Origin: Cheilinus undulatus
Taxonomy: Eukaryota > Chordata > Actinopteri > Labriformes > Labridae
NCBI RefSeq assembly: GCF_018320785.1
Contig: NC_054867.1
Location: 39,420,355 to 39,484,354, forward strand
Direction: 5' to 3'
Length of the DNA: 64,000 bases
In this document: positions 1 through 33,400 of the stretch, one piece after another
How positions within the stretch are numbered: position 1 is the stretch's first letter
Layout of the letters: every line of letters begins with the position of its first letter
Translations under genes and position numbers: made by a program
Notes under the pieces: generated by a model
Seen by the model: only the letters and a program-made list of their open reading frames with translations
Databases searched by the model: none
What the model was told of the DNA's origin: nothing

Positions 1-1240
1 CTCCATTGTTTTCCCTCACATCGGTTCAGTTCAGGGTTGCTCTTGTCTTAGAAGAATGGAGGAAAGGAGTGAAATCAAAGTTCAAGCTCATGGTAAACTG
101 AAAAGTGAGACTGCATCTATTGATATGAGGAGGGTGAAGCCTGTAGCTGACAAGAACTCTGCGGAAACAAGTTAATTTGTTGAGATTTGTACCTGATGAT
201 TCCAGGAAGTGACGAGTAGTCAACCAGGACTGAATTACACACTGTAGCAAAAGACATACCAAAATTTGAGCACCAGTGCATTATAGCACTCACATTTTTA
301 ACCTTATCCATTTGAATTTGTCTGAGTCTCAAAATCTTGGTTACATTTGACTATTCAAAAATGGCATTTCCTCAGCAAGAACTGGGGCCTGAGTAGAGTA
401 CCTGGGACTTTTTTTGTCTTCCAGAAGGTCCCTGCACCTGGAGCAGTACTTTCCAGGCGACTTCAGAAGTGGGTCTTGCAGCACTGAGCTTTTTGGATTG
501 GTGCTGTACTTGTAGCGTAAATAGCAGATGGTTGAACTATGTGGTTATTTTGCCAATTGATTTCAAAGTATCAGCATTGCTATGTGGATGTCAGGACTGG
601 CAGTTACTGCCTTGTTGTTGAGGTAGGTGTCACATCTGTTGGCATATATAAAAAGGGTGTTAAGTTTCATTGGTGTGTAGATTCATTTGACTAATCATGG
701 CGTTTGGACCAAGCTTGAAACAGAAATCAGTCCAGGAGGAAACGTTAAGCCTCTTGAAATGTATCAACTGGAACTAGGGTAATCAAGATACAAGAATTTA
801 AAACTTCAGCATGATAATGACATTAATCATATTAATACCCTTTCAGATACTAGAGTAACAAAATGATGTATTTAAATACAGCCAATATTGATTCAATTTT
901 TTGTCAGTTATTAAAATTTGTAGGCAAACTCCGTTGAACAATTTAGACTGTGCATGAGTTTCCCTGCAAGTTTTGAGGGGTTCATTTCTAAAATGCACCT
1001 GTTTTATCATGTAGATTTAGTTTTTTAACTTTTTGATACTTTAATGCACACTATAATTTTTTTTTAACTCATGCAAAGGATCAAATAATTAAAACGCTGG
1101 GTCATTAGGTGTAAATGTAGGTACAGTTTCAGGATATGATCTCAGATAATAGTCGAAGGCCTCATTTCCCCCGATCCACAAGAGGGAGACAGAGGTTGCA
1201 AACAAAACACATACAAAGAAAAAAACACGTGGGCAGAGCA
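1..1240. other. Upstream intergenic DNA, no gene recognised
   Basis: This AT-rich stretch has only short open frames with no recognisable protein similarity. I tested the segment around 400-600, which has an acceptor-like site followed by open sequence, in all three frames; none resembles the C-terminus of a NAV1-like protein, the gene that lies upstream of IPO9 in human. I see no clear transposon ends here. Confidence 0.5.
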
Positions 1241-1417
1241 TAGGGGCAGAACCGGACGACAAAATGTGCTTCCTCCCGAAAAACCCCGCCTTCACGTTTC
1301 CATGCATTGGCGCGCTTCGCCTCTGTGCTCGCTGTGGCTCCTGCTCCTCCCCGGTTGGTGGTTGGTGGCGGCGGTTGAACGACTCGGTAGCAGGCTGCGG
1401 GTGCACAAACAGCAGGC
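1240..1417 (+). promoter_or_regulatory. ipo9: CpG-rich promoter and 5' UTR of ipo9
   Basis: Base composition changes sharply from AT-rich DNA to GC- and CpG-rich sequence just before the ipo9 start codon, and the CpG-rich stretch continues through exon 1. There is no TATA box at a sensible distance, which fits a broad housekeeping promoter. An ETS-like CTTCCTCCCG lies near 1270. The transcription start itself cannot be fixed from sequence alone. Confidence 0.55.
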
Positions 1418-20778
<19,361 letters not shown>

Positions 20779-21528
20779 CCCCACCGTCTGCTGCTCCAAC
20801 ATCTCTTCCATCTATAAGGCCCTTAAAACTCTCTTCGATCGCCGCACCACTTCAGCTATCATGAATTTCTACTAATGCGAGGAAAGGATGATGTTGATCG
20901 TGGCAGAAGAAAAAGAATTGGGTTAGAGAGATGGACATGTACTTACAAATAACTCTCCTGTTTCTGTATTTTCATGATGGGATGAAGGACTTTGAGTGAT
21001 GAAGATGAGGAGGTGAGAGACCAAAGACGGTCAGAGGACTCATCATTTTAGACCGGACAAGAGGGTTAAGTTTGCAGCTCCGTGTCAGGACAGGTGAACT
21101 ATGAAATATGAGCGGACTATTTTGCCATGTCCTATTTGTAACTTAGCCCGTTATTTTTGTGTTTCCGTATAAACAGAAGAAAAATGCAACATTGAAAACA
21201 CTTCCAAGAGACTACAATGATTTAAGGAAGGTCAAGAAAAAAAATGCAAACATCATGATATTTGTACTTGGAGGGGAGTATTTGGTGGCCTTATATTCCA
21301 GAAAGCATTGACTGTTTGACAGCAAATGAAAAGCTCTTAGACCATCATGTCTCGGGGAATGGTGGGTATTTGGGAATTCACACTGATGCCATGGTGTTTC
21401 GCAGCCCTGTCATTTCCTTGTACCCCGAAAATTTGGGATGGAAAGATTTCTAAATAAAAAGTCCAGAAGGACATCATTTCCAGATTGATTTCCAGGTTCT
21501 TTTCTTGTCTTCTCAAGGTGGGAATAAA
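20779..21528 (+). other. ipo9: ipo9 3' UTR, approximate
   Basis: Two canonical AATAAA signals follow the stop codon, at 21453-21458 and 21523-21528. The second is followed by a U/GU-rich stretch, as expected for a cleavage site, so the transcript probably ends about 20-30 bases after it. The UTR has no recognisable repeat. Confidence 0.6.
21523..21528 (+). terminator. ipo9: Candidate ipo9 polyadenylation signal
   Basis: AATAAA followed by a T-rich downstream region. An upstream alternative is at 21453-21458. Confidence 0.55.
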
Positions 21529-21811
21529 ACATGTTGGGTTTCAATCATTGAGTTTTTCTTATTCCAAAGCACACATCCACAGCCCACCAGATGAGAACCA
21601 TGACTCTTAGGGCCCCCAACCTCACTTTGGTAACCACTGACCCGCTGTGCCTGTCTTTTAATTTATTAACATAGGGCAAGCTGCAGATTGTCCAGAGAGG
21701 GATGGTGTTTTTCATTAAGTTTTATTCATTAGTTCCTCCAGTTGTTTGGAATTAATATCTTAAATAGCAGTCCTATTATACCCTTTGGTCATGATGAAAT
21801 TGTGTATAAAA

Positions 21812-22888
21812 TACAACCCCAATTTCAAAAAAAAAAGTTGGGGTGCTCTATAAAATTTAACTAAAAACAGAATGTGAAGATGTCCAAATCTCATATACCC
21901 ATATTTGTTTCACAACAGAGCATCAAAAATTTCAGATGTAACTGAGGCATTCTTTGACAGAGATGTCTGGATGGGAGCATATGTTGCTTTATAGCCTCAG
22001 TGTACTTCTCAGCATTGATAGTGCCTTCCAGATGTGTAAACTGCTCACGCCATAGACATAAATACAACCCCATACCATTAAAGATGCAGGCTTTTGCACT
22101 GTGCACTGACAACAAGCTGGACGATCCCTCTCCTCTCCTCTTTAGTTTGCAGGACATGGCATCTGCAGTCTCCCAAAAGAATTTTTTTTTTAATCCGACC
22201 ACAGAACAGTTGTCCATTTTATTTTGACCCAGTCCATTTTAATTGAGCTTTGGCCCAGAGAAGATGATGGTGTTTCTGGTTCAACTTTAATTTGTAGATG
22301 GCGCAATTAACTGTGTTGACTGATAATGATTTCTGGAAGTGTTCCTGAGCCCATGCAGTGATTTCCAGTACAGAATCATGTCTGTTTTTAATGCACTGCC
22401 GCCTCATGGCCCAACAATCACAAGCATCCAATACTGACATTCGGCCTTTTCGGCACACAGAGATTTCTCCAGATTTACTGAATTTTTTGATGATATATAC
22501 TGTAGATGATGATATTCAAATTCCTCACAGTTTTATGCTAAGGGACATTTTTCTGAAATTGTTCCATGATTTTTACAAATTTGTGAACATCTCCCTATCT
22601 TTACTCCTGAGACACTCTGCTTCTCTAAAATGCTCCTTTTATACCCAGTCATGTTACTGACCTGTTTCCAGTTAACCTCATTTGTTGCTAAATGCTCTTC
22701 TAGCTGTTTATCATTTGTATACAAGTTACTTTCCCAGCCTTTTGCCCTGTTCCTACTTTTTCAAGATGTGTCTCTGCTGTCAAATAAAAAATCAGCGAAT
22801 ATTTTTTTTGAATGATATGAGATTCACAGATCATTGCATTCTCTTTTTAATTACATTTTACACTGTCTAACTTTTTTATGGAGGTTTT
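21812..22888 (-). mobile_element. Tc1/mariner-like transposon relic with transposase remnants
   Basis: The left end TACAACCCCAATTTC followed by AAAGTTGGGG, and the decayed right end near 22820-22888 (words TCATTGCATTCT and TTACATTTTACAC), match the terminal repeats of a common fish Tc1-like element. Minus-strand frames keep recognisable transposase segments: CIKNRHDSVLEITAWAQEHF with SVNTV (about 22300-22410), LLWAKAQLKW (about 22230-22260) and LEGTINAEKYTEAIKQHMLP (about 21970-22030). The parts are in different frames and the C-terminal catalytic segment is missing, so it is inactive and internally deleted. Confidence 0.9.
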
Positions 22889-24150
22889 TTTTTTTTCTTC
22901 TTCTTAAGAGTTGAACCAATTGGCGTCTGGACAGTGGTGGCCCTCTATTGTTTTTTTTTTTTTCTTTCTTTCTTTTTATTTATTTATTTTTATCGTATTT
23001 TTATTGCCGTTGCTGCTTCATTTCTGTGTCACCGTGGGGAGCCGCTCTGCATCAAGTGTTTGCTAACATCTAGGCTGTGACAGTTCTTTCTCTCCTTACC
23101 AGGGCGGATTGGAGCCGAGAAAGGGGGGTGGGTACTCTGACCTCCAAAGGTGCGTTCAGGGCAGCTCGTAAATACCTCTACTATGTAAACGTCGCAAGAG
23201 AACGGTTTATAAAAGCGCCTCTCATCTGGTGGGTCGGAACCCAAAAGTGGGTCACGAAGCTTTTTCCAGTGGGTCGTGTATGTACGCTAAGAGGAAAAAA
23301 ACAGGAAAAAAGTCAATGGACGTAAGCCAAAAGTGAACTAATACAGCTTATTTTTTTTTAATTTTCCCTATAATGATGAGTATATTTATTACCTTTTCTC
23401 AAGATTTCTACTCTAATCTCTGTTCTTCTGATAACAAAACTGTTTTCTCAAGCTAAGGGGAAATTTCCTTAAGTAATTTCTAAATTGACGAGAATAATAA
23501 CAGCAATTATAATCTAAATTTTGCAAATTTAACTTCATACCACTGAATATACTAATGTAGGAAGTTTGCTATAATATTCCCTTGTGGATGTTGATTTGTT
23601 ATGTGGAATTTAAAACAGGCCACAGCCATAGAAAAAAATAAACAGGTCATTTACTTAAAAGGTGATTCAACATCACTGTAATACTCTTACAAATTAACAT
23701 TTTATTTGTTTTATTTTGGTGGAATCATAGAAGTATATAAAAAATGGTCAGTTATGTAGAAATGGCCTGCTTGTTGTGGTGTGACATCGCATTTTTTGGG
23801 TTATACAGAGTAAAAGTTGTTTTATTTCCGAAAACAAAAGAACACCTTTAAAAGTTTGTATATAATAGTTCAATCAATGACACCCCTTTGAGAGACATTT
23901 TAAACATTTTAGCCAGATTTTAACATAGACTGTTTTAAACATGTTTGAGTCAGTGTATACAAAAATGTTGTGTAAATATGAAGTTTATGTAAATCCTTTA
24001 TTTTACCTTTGACTAGGTTGACTAGGACTAAGAAATGGTACAACCGCTAAACTCCTTTTGTACATTAGAAGAGACTAAACCCAGTGCTCTGTCTGTGAAT
24101 GAGTAATATGTTACTACAATATCACCCTTTGTGGGACTTCGACCTCGCAG
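22889..24150. other. Intergenic DNA between ipo9 and shisa4
   Basis: A T-rich low-complexity stretch covers roughly 22886-22992, followed by a hAT-like fragment at 23219-23277 and about 800 bases of AT-rich sequence in which I see no gene. Part of 23280-24000 may be the decayed body of the hAT-like element. Confidence 0.5.
23219..23277 (+). mobile_element. hAT-like fragment
   Basis: TGGTGGGTCGGAACCCAAAAG followed shortly by GTGGGTC and CCAGTGGGTCGTG matches the subterminal region of the hAT-like family also seen at 17391-17434 and 38216-38290. The terminal CAGTG-TTCTCA itself has been lost or altered (CTCATC remains). Confidence 0.5.
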
Positions 24151-24413
24151 CCCATTGATACTGGTGCGCGTTTTCCTACAGAGTCAGATTGTCTGTGAAG
24201 GCACCACCTGTCGTCGTCCGAGTTGAGCGTCGTCACAGCCTCGATGTGTCATTTCAGCGGATAAATTACCGAGCGTCGCAGCCGTCCCGTCTCCTGTGCT
24301 GCTCCCGACCTGGATAATGGCTGACAGCGACCGTTAGAGCGGTTGTTCTTGCTTATTGCCATCGATGAAAACACACCCATCTTTAAACCAGCCTTGCTTG
24401 ATTTGAATTGAGG
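24150..24413 (+). promoter_or_regulatory. shisa4: shisa4 promoter and 5' UTR region
   Basis: CpG-rich sequence with several CGTCG words begins around 24160 in otherwise AT-rich DNA and runs through the first coding exon into the start of intron 1. No TATA box is evident. The exact start site cannot be set from sequence. Confidence 0.5.
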
Positions 24414-27400
24414 ATGGGGATGATTTCTCCAGCGGGCGGCATGTCCCTCTCCGCGCTGACTTTGGCGCTGCTCACCATCGTCCTCTGCACTTCTCACGGT
24501 AAGATTAGAGCTCGCAAATCCAGGCCGCGCGACGCGAGCTAACCGTTGTCTGCATGCGTGACCGTTGTGATTTCCAGCAGCCTGAACCCGCATCGTCCCG
24601 CAACCTCAGAGCACGGCACAGCACGGCAGTTAGCATGATCTCATACCTCCTGACTGAGCCCGTCACCCCAGTGTTTCTGTAGGCCTGGGAAACCGTTACT
24701 AAACCTCTCATCAACAACACTGATTTCATTTGCTCAGTCGTCTGTGAACTAGTTTCACAACTTGTAACGTTTTCTGACCAATGACTAGCAAACTGCACGT
24801 TTCCAGTCAAACGTCTGTTTTTCACTGTTTTCAAGAAATACGTCACAGTTATTCGTCGAGTTTCCCTAAACTGCTCGATTAGTTTACACAGTTCAGCTCT
24901 GTTAAATTAGCAAATGATGCTTCATTTTTATTGTTGACCAAATTCATCCAGCTTTTTGGTATTCCAAGTGATTTACTTTTATAAAGAATAATTAGCTTAG
25001 TGAATGCACACAAAATAAGTTACTAAGTACTGTCATTAAGAATAGTGCCATGAAGTGATATTTCAGCACAGGCCTTACTGCCAGAGAGACAGATTTGTAC
25101 AATTATTACAAACAAAAGGAGCAAATATAAACTCAGATGTTAATAGTTATGCAATTTAAAGAGCTAAATCCAAGCCAACTAATGCTATATTTAATTCAGC
25201 GAACAGTATTTAATGGTTACCTAATTTAATTTTTCTCTTTTTTTTTTTTTTTTTACTAAGTTTGTCAATATAAATCGCGATTAACTACAATCCTTAAGTA
25301 TTTTCATTTTTTTCCTCGATTAACTGCATGCTTTATTTTGCTTTCCAGAAACATGGCCAAGCCACTGCAGGATTTCCCTGCATCCACAGTGATGTTAACT
25401 GCTCCTTTAGGTCTCATTTGAATTTAAAAGACAGCTCAGTGGCCAAGTCAAAAATCACCTGAACCTTGTGTTATCAAACAATGATCTTTTTTTACTGTTC
25501 ACATTCCTTTTCAGTACATAACAAGTCCCTTATCTGTGGTTTCGCTCAGGTGAAAACCTTCGGTCTACCTATATAGACAGGTCTTTATTAAAACTGGAAG
25601 ACAGAAAAATCCAAAATGACATAAAAACAGTTATAAATCCAAAACAGTGGAGCTTTGGAATGCAATAAAAAGAAACTAAAAAGTGTAATTAATGGCAATA
25701 AACTACAGAGATCCTGTGATTAAACGGGATTCAAAAATTGAATCTGTTGACAGCCCTACTTTTTAGGGATGCACGATATTATCAGTCTGGAATTGGTATC
25801 AGCAGATAGTAGCTTAAAAAGGCAAACATCGATATTGGCAGATATCAAAATTTCTGCCGATACTTTTACATCCGATGTTTTGCCTGTGTATTTCAGCATA
25901 CATCGACTGTAAATTTTGTCCATATATACCAATAAATTAGTCGGGTTTTAGGCTGAACCAACAGACCTATGTCAGTTGAGGTCATTTTCACTATTTATCC
26001 ACATTCTTTAAACTTTGAAGTGTTTTTAAAGACTAAAGTTTGTTTCCTTGGTCATCCTCAAACCTTAAAGTGTGTCCAAAAGGACTGAAATTTCTTGTCT
26101 GAAAAGCATATTTAAATATTGGTATCGGTATCAGCTAAAATGAATCTGTAATTATCAGCATATTGGATATCGGCAAAAATCCAATATCGTGCATCCCTAC
26201 TAATTTTTACAAATGCTTTCATGGATATTAATGAATTTACAGAAATAAATACATCCATCTATATCTGTTATTTCATGCAAAGAACTAAACGTATACTAGG
26301 AATCAAAGATTATTACAGTAATATTTGTATGATTCATTTTTTTCTGGCAGAGTTTATCCTCTTTTTGCTCATGTTTGCAATTTGTTGATATTTTGATTTG
26401 CAAATCAAATCAAATTTATTTATATAGCACATTTTTTAAAAACAGCACGAGCTGACTAAAGTGCTTCACATAGAGAGGCAAGATACAAATAACAATATAT
26501 AAGCTACACAACAGCAAAGAACAATAGACAATAAACACAAAGAGTGAAGAGACGTTAATGTGTTGGTTTAACAGAAAAGGGATATGAGGGAGCGATCTAA
26601 TTAAGTCAAAGGCCAAGGAAAAAAGATGTGATTTTAGCTGTGATTTGAAGGAACATAGCGAGGTGGCAGATCTAATGTGAGAGGGGGCAGTTGATTCCAT
26701 AGACGAGGGCCTGCAACTGAAAAAGACCGGTCACCTCTGAGTTTTCTCAGAGTCTGAGGGATGACCAGGAGAGACTGGTCAGAAGAACGGAGTGAATGTG
26801 TTGGAGCGTAGGGGGTTGAAAGGTCAAATAAACAGGAAGGAGCCGAGCCATAGAGTGATTTAAAAACAAGCAATACAATTTTAAAATGGATTCTAAAATG
26901 GACAGGGAGCCAGTGGAGGAAAGAGAGTACGGGGGAGATGTGTTCGCGTTTTTTAGTACCTGTTAAAAATCTGGCAGCAGCGTTCTGGACATACTGTAAG
27001 GGATTGGCTGACTCTTAAGTACAGTGAGTTCCAGTAATCTAATCTTGGTGAAATAACAGTGTGAATCACTTTCTCAGTGCCATTAAAACTTTTAAACAGT
27101 TTTACTTTGGCCAAGGTTCTTAATTGAAAGAAACAGCGTCTCGCCACCGAGTTTATTTGTTTTTCAAAGGTAAAAGAAGAATCAAAAATCACGCCCAGGT
27201 TTTTGGCAGAGGGTTTGACACAGGCTGACAAAGGGCCAAGATGATTTTGAATTTGGGTGGTGAGGGCAGGGGGGCCAAAGAGAATTGTTTCGTTTTTTTT
27301 GTTGATTAAGTTTTAAGAAATGTTGTGCCATCCAATCATTGATTTCTTGGAAACAGTTGAGTAGTGGTTGTAGGGACTGAGGGCTGTGAGGTTTCAGGGG

Positions 27401-30400
27401 GAGATATATTTGTGTATCATCAGCAAAGCAATGGGATGAGACGTTGTGTTTCTTTATAATGCTACCGAGTGGCAACATGTAAATGGAAAATAAAAGAGGA
27501 GCTAAAACTGATCCTTGAGGGATGCCACAGGTAAAGCTGCATAAAGTGACAAACGGAGCCACATGTGGCAAACAGGACGTCAGTTGCCAACCCCTGATTT
27601 ATGTGTGTATGACTTTGTAAATCTCCCTAAACTTTCCTTGGGGTCAGTCAGATACCTATCAACTTTTAGGTCATTTGAGGCTTGTAATACAAAACTAAGG
27701 TTTTCTGTAGGGATACACAGTATCAGATTTTTATCAATATCTGGTATTCCTTTATTCACAAATTAATTGTTACTGATAACAATATAATACAGAAATGTAT
27801 TTAAATGACCTAAAACTTAGTTCTTAAAACACACAAATTTAAGGTTAAGGGTGAACAAATTAACAAATTTCAGTCCTCAAAACTAGGGGTGGACTGAATA
27901 ATACTGAGATCGATATTTGGCATTTGGCCGATTATCAGCAATTTACTTTACTGATAATCTAGGCTATAAAGTTAATCAGTCAAAAAGTGTGCTATTTTGG
28001 TTCCACTGCAAAATGCTTATTTTCTGGTGTCTACAGGATGAAAAAGCCCCGAAGAAACAAAAAGCTCCAGTAACACTTGTAGTTCTGTGAACAACTCAAT
28101 ATCCAACAAAGGATCATATAGCTTTAAAGTTCTGATTAATATAAAATTTTGAAATTAAGAGTTTGACAAGTTGTGACTGTACAAGAAAAAAAAGTTTTAC
28201 AATAACTGTTTTTTGAGAAAAATATGAAGTTTGAAAAGTTATACATGTATAAAAAAATATAAAGTTTATAGGATTTATACATTTATGAGAAGGAACTCAA
28301 AACAATTTTAAGTTAAAGTTGAAATTTTTGATCTGAAAAAATGTCCAAGAAGTCGGGAATTTAAGAGAAAAACAAATTTAAATGAAAGAATGAATTTTAG
28401 AGTTTATCAAGTCATAAATTTATGAGGGAAAATTGCCTGATAAAGTTGTTCTTAAAACTGCAAGTGCAGCTGGAGCTTCTGTTTTCTTCATAGTTTAGAG
28501 GCTTGTCAGAGACTGTCACACGTGTCTATGAGCAGTTCCAGGACAATAATACTACTCAGTAGATGACAAAATACTACACAAACCTAATGGAAGACAAAAT
28601 GTTTTTATGGCCAGCTCTCAAAGATCTTCATCCAAAATTAGTCAAAGCCACTTCCCAAGTCTATAAACGTCTTAGCTTAACTCTCTTAATAGTCTTTCCA
28701 TTTGTTTAATTGACTCTAAACTCTTTTGTTCTGCGAGGACAGGCAGGGCTTGTGGAAAAGTCTGTTGTGTAACAAACAGTTTCCAGGCAGATTGTGTTGT
28801 CAGATACTTGATACAGTTTTCCCATGGCCTTCAGAACATTTTGGGGTGGGCTGGGAAATGGCTGTTGTGACCATTTTCTTTGAGAACTTTATCATACAAG
28901 TTTGCACAATCCTATATTGATTGAATTTAGATTTTTTTTCAGTATTTTTTCAGGATAAGTGAAATATTGGTTGGTCTAGGTTTTCAAATGTGACAGTTTT
29001 ATTGCTAACACGATAGTTCATTCAGTTTTGGGCTTTTGGACGTTTGGTTCAACAAAAAAAGACTTTGACAACAAAGACAATCATTATGAATGATGTTTGA
29101 TTGGTGGAAAAACAATGTCTCTTTTTGATTTAAAACATATTTACTTGTGCTACAAGAATTAGAAAATACTCTCCTGTTTGTTTCAGATACACAAGTCCCC
29201 CTTATCTATCTCTTGGGTACCTTACCTAAGCCCTGATCTGTTTTCAACCTGTGCCACAGGGAACTATTGAATAATGTATTATGACTGTGTTTGGTCTGGA
29301 ATGAGAAATATGTAAAGATAGTAAAGTGAGCGCCTGTTTAGAATAAATATTTTTTCCCTCCTCAAGGCAAAACAAAGGCGTATCTGTAAGAGAAGAGTTG
29401 AGAATTTTCTCAGCTTGAAAAACGTGTGATAAAACTGAAACAACAGTTTGTTTGTAAAAATATCCTCAAGAGGAAAGTGAATCTCTCTAGAGAACAAACC
29501 AAGTCCAACCATTCTCTCTTTGCCTCCTCTTTTTCTTCTTTACTCTGTCTCACCACCTTCCCTCTAGTGCCATCCAGCCTAACTCTTTGTAATGTCTTTG
29601 TTTTGCAGTCAGTGGGAACGAGGACTGTCTGTGGTATGTGGATAAAAACGGCACCTGGCACAATGGCTTTGACTGCCCTCTCATCACGTTCTGCTGTGGA
29701 AACTGCCACCGGCGCTACTGCTGCCTGGACGCCTTCAAGATGATCACAGAGAGGGAGCAGAAACGCTGCATGCTCTTCCAGTTCAGGTGAGGACAGAAGG
29801 AGCAGAATTTTAGTTTAATCACTTCTTTACTCACCCACTTGACACCAGAGTCTGTGGTTGTGTTCACATTAAAGTATCACTGCACAATCAGATATCCTTC
29901 ATCTACAAATACTGAACTGAAGCATTCTGGAGGACACTTGTTGGTATAAACTCCTCAAAAACAAATCAACCCATCAGAGAAGACACATCTATCCATCCAT
30001 ACAAGGTAGACTCATTGATAGTTATTGATTAAATTGTGTTAGTTATTTAGAATATTGAGCAGTCCTAAACTATCAAACACAAAATAAAAATGTATAGTGA
30101 AGCTAAAAATTAGTTAATTGAATTATGAGTCCAACAAAAATGCCAAAGATGTTAAGGTTTTAGCCTCTTACAGGATTGTTGTTGTTGATAATATTTGTAT
30201 TTTGGTCTGTTGGCTTAAAAACACATTTGGACCAAATGTTGCCAAATTATTTCAGTGGTTGATAGACTGAAAGCTAAACTAAAAAACTGAATCACAAATT
30301 ACTGGTAAGTGGTCGATAAATAGCTGATGTCAAATAGGATATTGGAACATTAGATTTTTTTTAAGTATTGCAAAAGATGTTTGATATGGTATAACTCTAT

Positions 30401-33400
30401 GAAAAATGTTTAGTTGTAGCTCTGACAACATTTAAATTCTGAAACATTTTGCTTTACTAAAAGCATTTTCAATGCCAAAGATCTGTTTTCTGGAGTTTAA
30501 ACCACCTACACAGTCTTCATTAATATCTCAAACATCTCAAGGACTGTTATGCAATCAAAAGTGAACTTCATGCCATAACAACTGCTCATGTTGCACCTGA
30601 GCATGCATTTAAATGTGTAATCCTTGTTAACAATGCAATGAGGTACTGTTACTGCAAAGAGCAAAGCAGATATCACAGTGAGATATATATGTCTGGTCAT
30701 ATTGTCTAGTTCCAGTCCACTGTAACCTTGCATTCTGCTGGCTATTTCCTCTTGAAGTTCGATTCTTCATACTGTTGAACTGTCCTGCTGCCAGACTTCA
30801 TTTGGCTGCGATTGACTTAATGACCCTGCTTTGGTCCCTGCAGTGTAATACATTCTCATTACTTGTTCTATTTCATCAGCTATTTGTGCTCTCAGTGATG
30901 TTTGATGCCACAGTCCCCTGTGAGGGATCATGATAGTGCACAACTAAGCAAGCGTGTACCTGAGAGACTGCAGCACGGCAGTGTTCCTGGAAAGCATCCA
31001 TCACTATCTAGCAGTGAGCAGACAACCTGCAGCTTATTAATCCCGATGGGAGATCAGATCTGTGGGTGGCGGGGGCTGAGCTGAAACGGATGGTTTTGTT
31101 GAGACTACGAGGTGATGGAATCTGGTAGAAAAACAGAGAGATGCAGGGCAGCGTGTTATTGACTCTGTTGTTATTTCACTGTGAGTGTGTGGTGAACAGT
31201 TTGAATCAAAAGATTCTCCTCACGAATCAGCTCTGATAAAATTCACTTGTGAGTGAGTCCATATCAGTAGAGTGTGGGGGGAAATAATACAACATACTAC
31301 TATAATGCATTGTAGTGTACACAAATGCCAGGAATAGATCCTTTGTAGTATAATTTAAAATACAAATTCAATTATTTCTTTTACAAAAGAGAAACAATTG
31401 CTTCCTGATAACACTGGTTAAAGTATGTGTAGTATGAGAAAATATGGGATGTATGTAGGACTGCAAAACTTAACCTATTTTCTCACAATCTTTAACTGCT
31501 GAGTGGTTGACGGAGTAACTCTGGTACTGTTAAGAGTTCATCAGAGTAGTAACCTGGGGGAAAAAAAACATTTCTGTGTTGGGTTGTTTTGGTGTGCAGT
31601 GCCCTGTAACAGGAGTTTATGGGCATAGTCCTCAGTTGAAATAGGTACAATATGCTATTGTAATACCAGCATTTTGCACACTATTTAACCATCTCACTAA
31701 CATTGTATCACAATTAAAGTATCTTGATAATATTGTATTATTGAGCCTTTGGTGACCCACACTTACTTGGAAAAAGTGAGGATTCATCAATAGAGGATCA
31801 GAGTAAGAAAGTAGTCTTTGTAATTTAAATCCCATTCTTCCTCTTTTTTCAGCCCCACCACATTAGCTGGCATTGCCTCCTCCATCCTCCTGTTTGTGGC
31901 TATCATAGCCACCATGGTCTGCTGCTTCATGTGCTCCTGCTGCTACCTCTACCAAAGACGGCAACAGAGGGGACGGACACCTTATGACAGTGAGACCCTC
32001 TTCTTTTTTATCCCTGTTTACACATCAGCAGTTACAGTTAGTCTTAATAACAGTCTCCATTTCTTGATTCACAGCCCAGCAGATCCCCATGGCCAGCTAT
32101 CCAGTGGAGCCCATGTATGATGCTTATGGTAAACCACTGGGACCCTCTGACTATCCACATCCAGGTTATCCAATGGCACCCCAGTACCCTGGCATGCCCC
32201 CACAGTACCCGATGATGCACCATGGACCTTATCCCCCACACATGATGGATCCTGCATACAGCCAGGGTAAGTGTAGCATAAGAGAGTAAGTCCATATTTT
32301 GTTGATTAACAGTATGATGTTCATATTTGCTCTGACATTAAAATGTAGCCTAAAAACAGGGTTTTGCACATAAAACAATGCCAATTCCAAAAAAAGATAC
32401 ACTGTATGAAAATACAAATTGTGCAAGCAAGACTTTTGAAAATCAGTCTTGAAATACCTCTTGCAAATGGCAAGAACAAGGGTGCAGATGTTTTCTTAGA
32501 TCCTCTGGAAAATATATTTTCCATACATACTCTTTCTTTCAGCATTTTTACATCATATTGTGACATTGCCATAAATTCTGGCGTTTATAAGCCGCGATTT
32601 TAACACCTATTTTTTATCCAAAAAGTTGGCTGCAGCTTATTTACCAGTGTGAAGTGCCAAGACATGGGACATCATTACCACAAGTGTGTGCAGCTGCCAT
32701 TATTCTGCATGAGACCTAACAATGATTGAAAATTCGCACTTTTCTCTGCTTTTTACAAACTCAGCACATGCTGGAATGCATGGTGACACAGACCAGACCA
32801 GTGGGATTTGGTGCCACTTTTTAACTGCTTTTCTTCTTTGTTAGCTCATTATCGTGCATTTAAGGGAAGCAGAAAGTATACAGTTAAAGTCATCATTCCC
32901 ATGGAGTGCTGGTTTGACTGGAAACACTCTTCAGTAAGGACAACAAGAGACAGGTAGATGAAGGCAGAACAAGTCATCGGTTACTGAGAGCTCAACTACC
33001 GCACTGTAGCTAGTAGATGTGCAAGTCCATACAGTAAAAACACATGGTACAAAAAGAGCAACTCCGCTGCACAGAAACTGCATGTTGTGGACTTAGCTGA
33101 GTGAAATGGAAATCATCATGCAGGAGGATGGTTTTGACCTTTTTCCCTATATATTATTATTGTATTATGGATTTTATGGTAATAAGGCAAATTCACATAA
33201 AATCTGGTGACTTTTTCAATATTTTCCATGCTTCCAGGGGCATATTCCAATTGAATTACAATGATTGCTAATGCGTACATTATAGTAGAGAAAAATGATA
33301 CCTTTTTATTTTCTTCTAGTCAGTGATGGGGATCGAAACCATAAAGACCCTGTTGTGTATTTTTCAAATACCTGAAAATCAATGAACAATGTAGCTCATC

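Larger units (their letters stand above)
24499..29608 (+). other. shisa4: shisa4 intron 1
   Basis: This 5.1-kb intron is a repeat sink. It holds two abutting TIR elements (25257-25758 and 25764-26199), an L2/CR1-clade LINE on the minus strand (26396-27550), further hAT-MITE-like pieces (27715-27970) and a decayed tandem repeat (28140-28450). The final 1.1 kb has nothing I recognise. Confidence 0.75.

Noticed and set aside
400-600. Acceptor-like CTTCCAG followed by open sequence, considered as the last exon of an upstream gene
   Set aside because: None of the three frames resembles a known C-terminus, and there is no matching exon upstream in the window.
22000-22815. Plus-strand frames across 22-22.8 kb, considered as small genes
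   Set aside because: They are the antisense of a Tc1-like transposase relic, whose protein reads on the minus strand.
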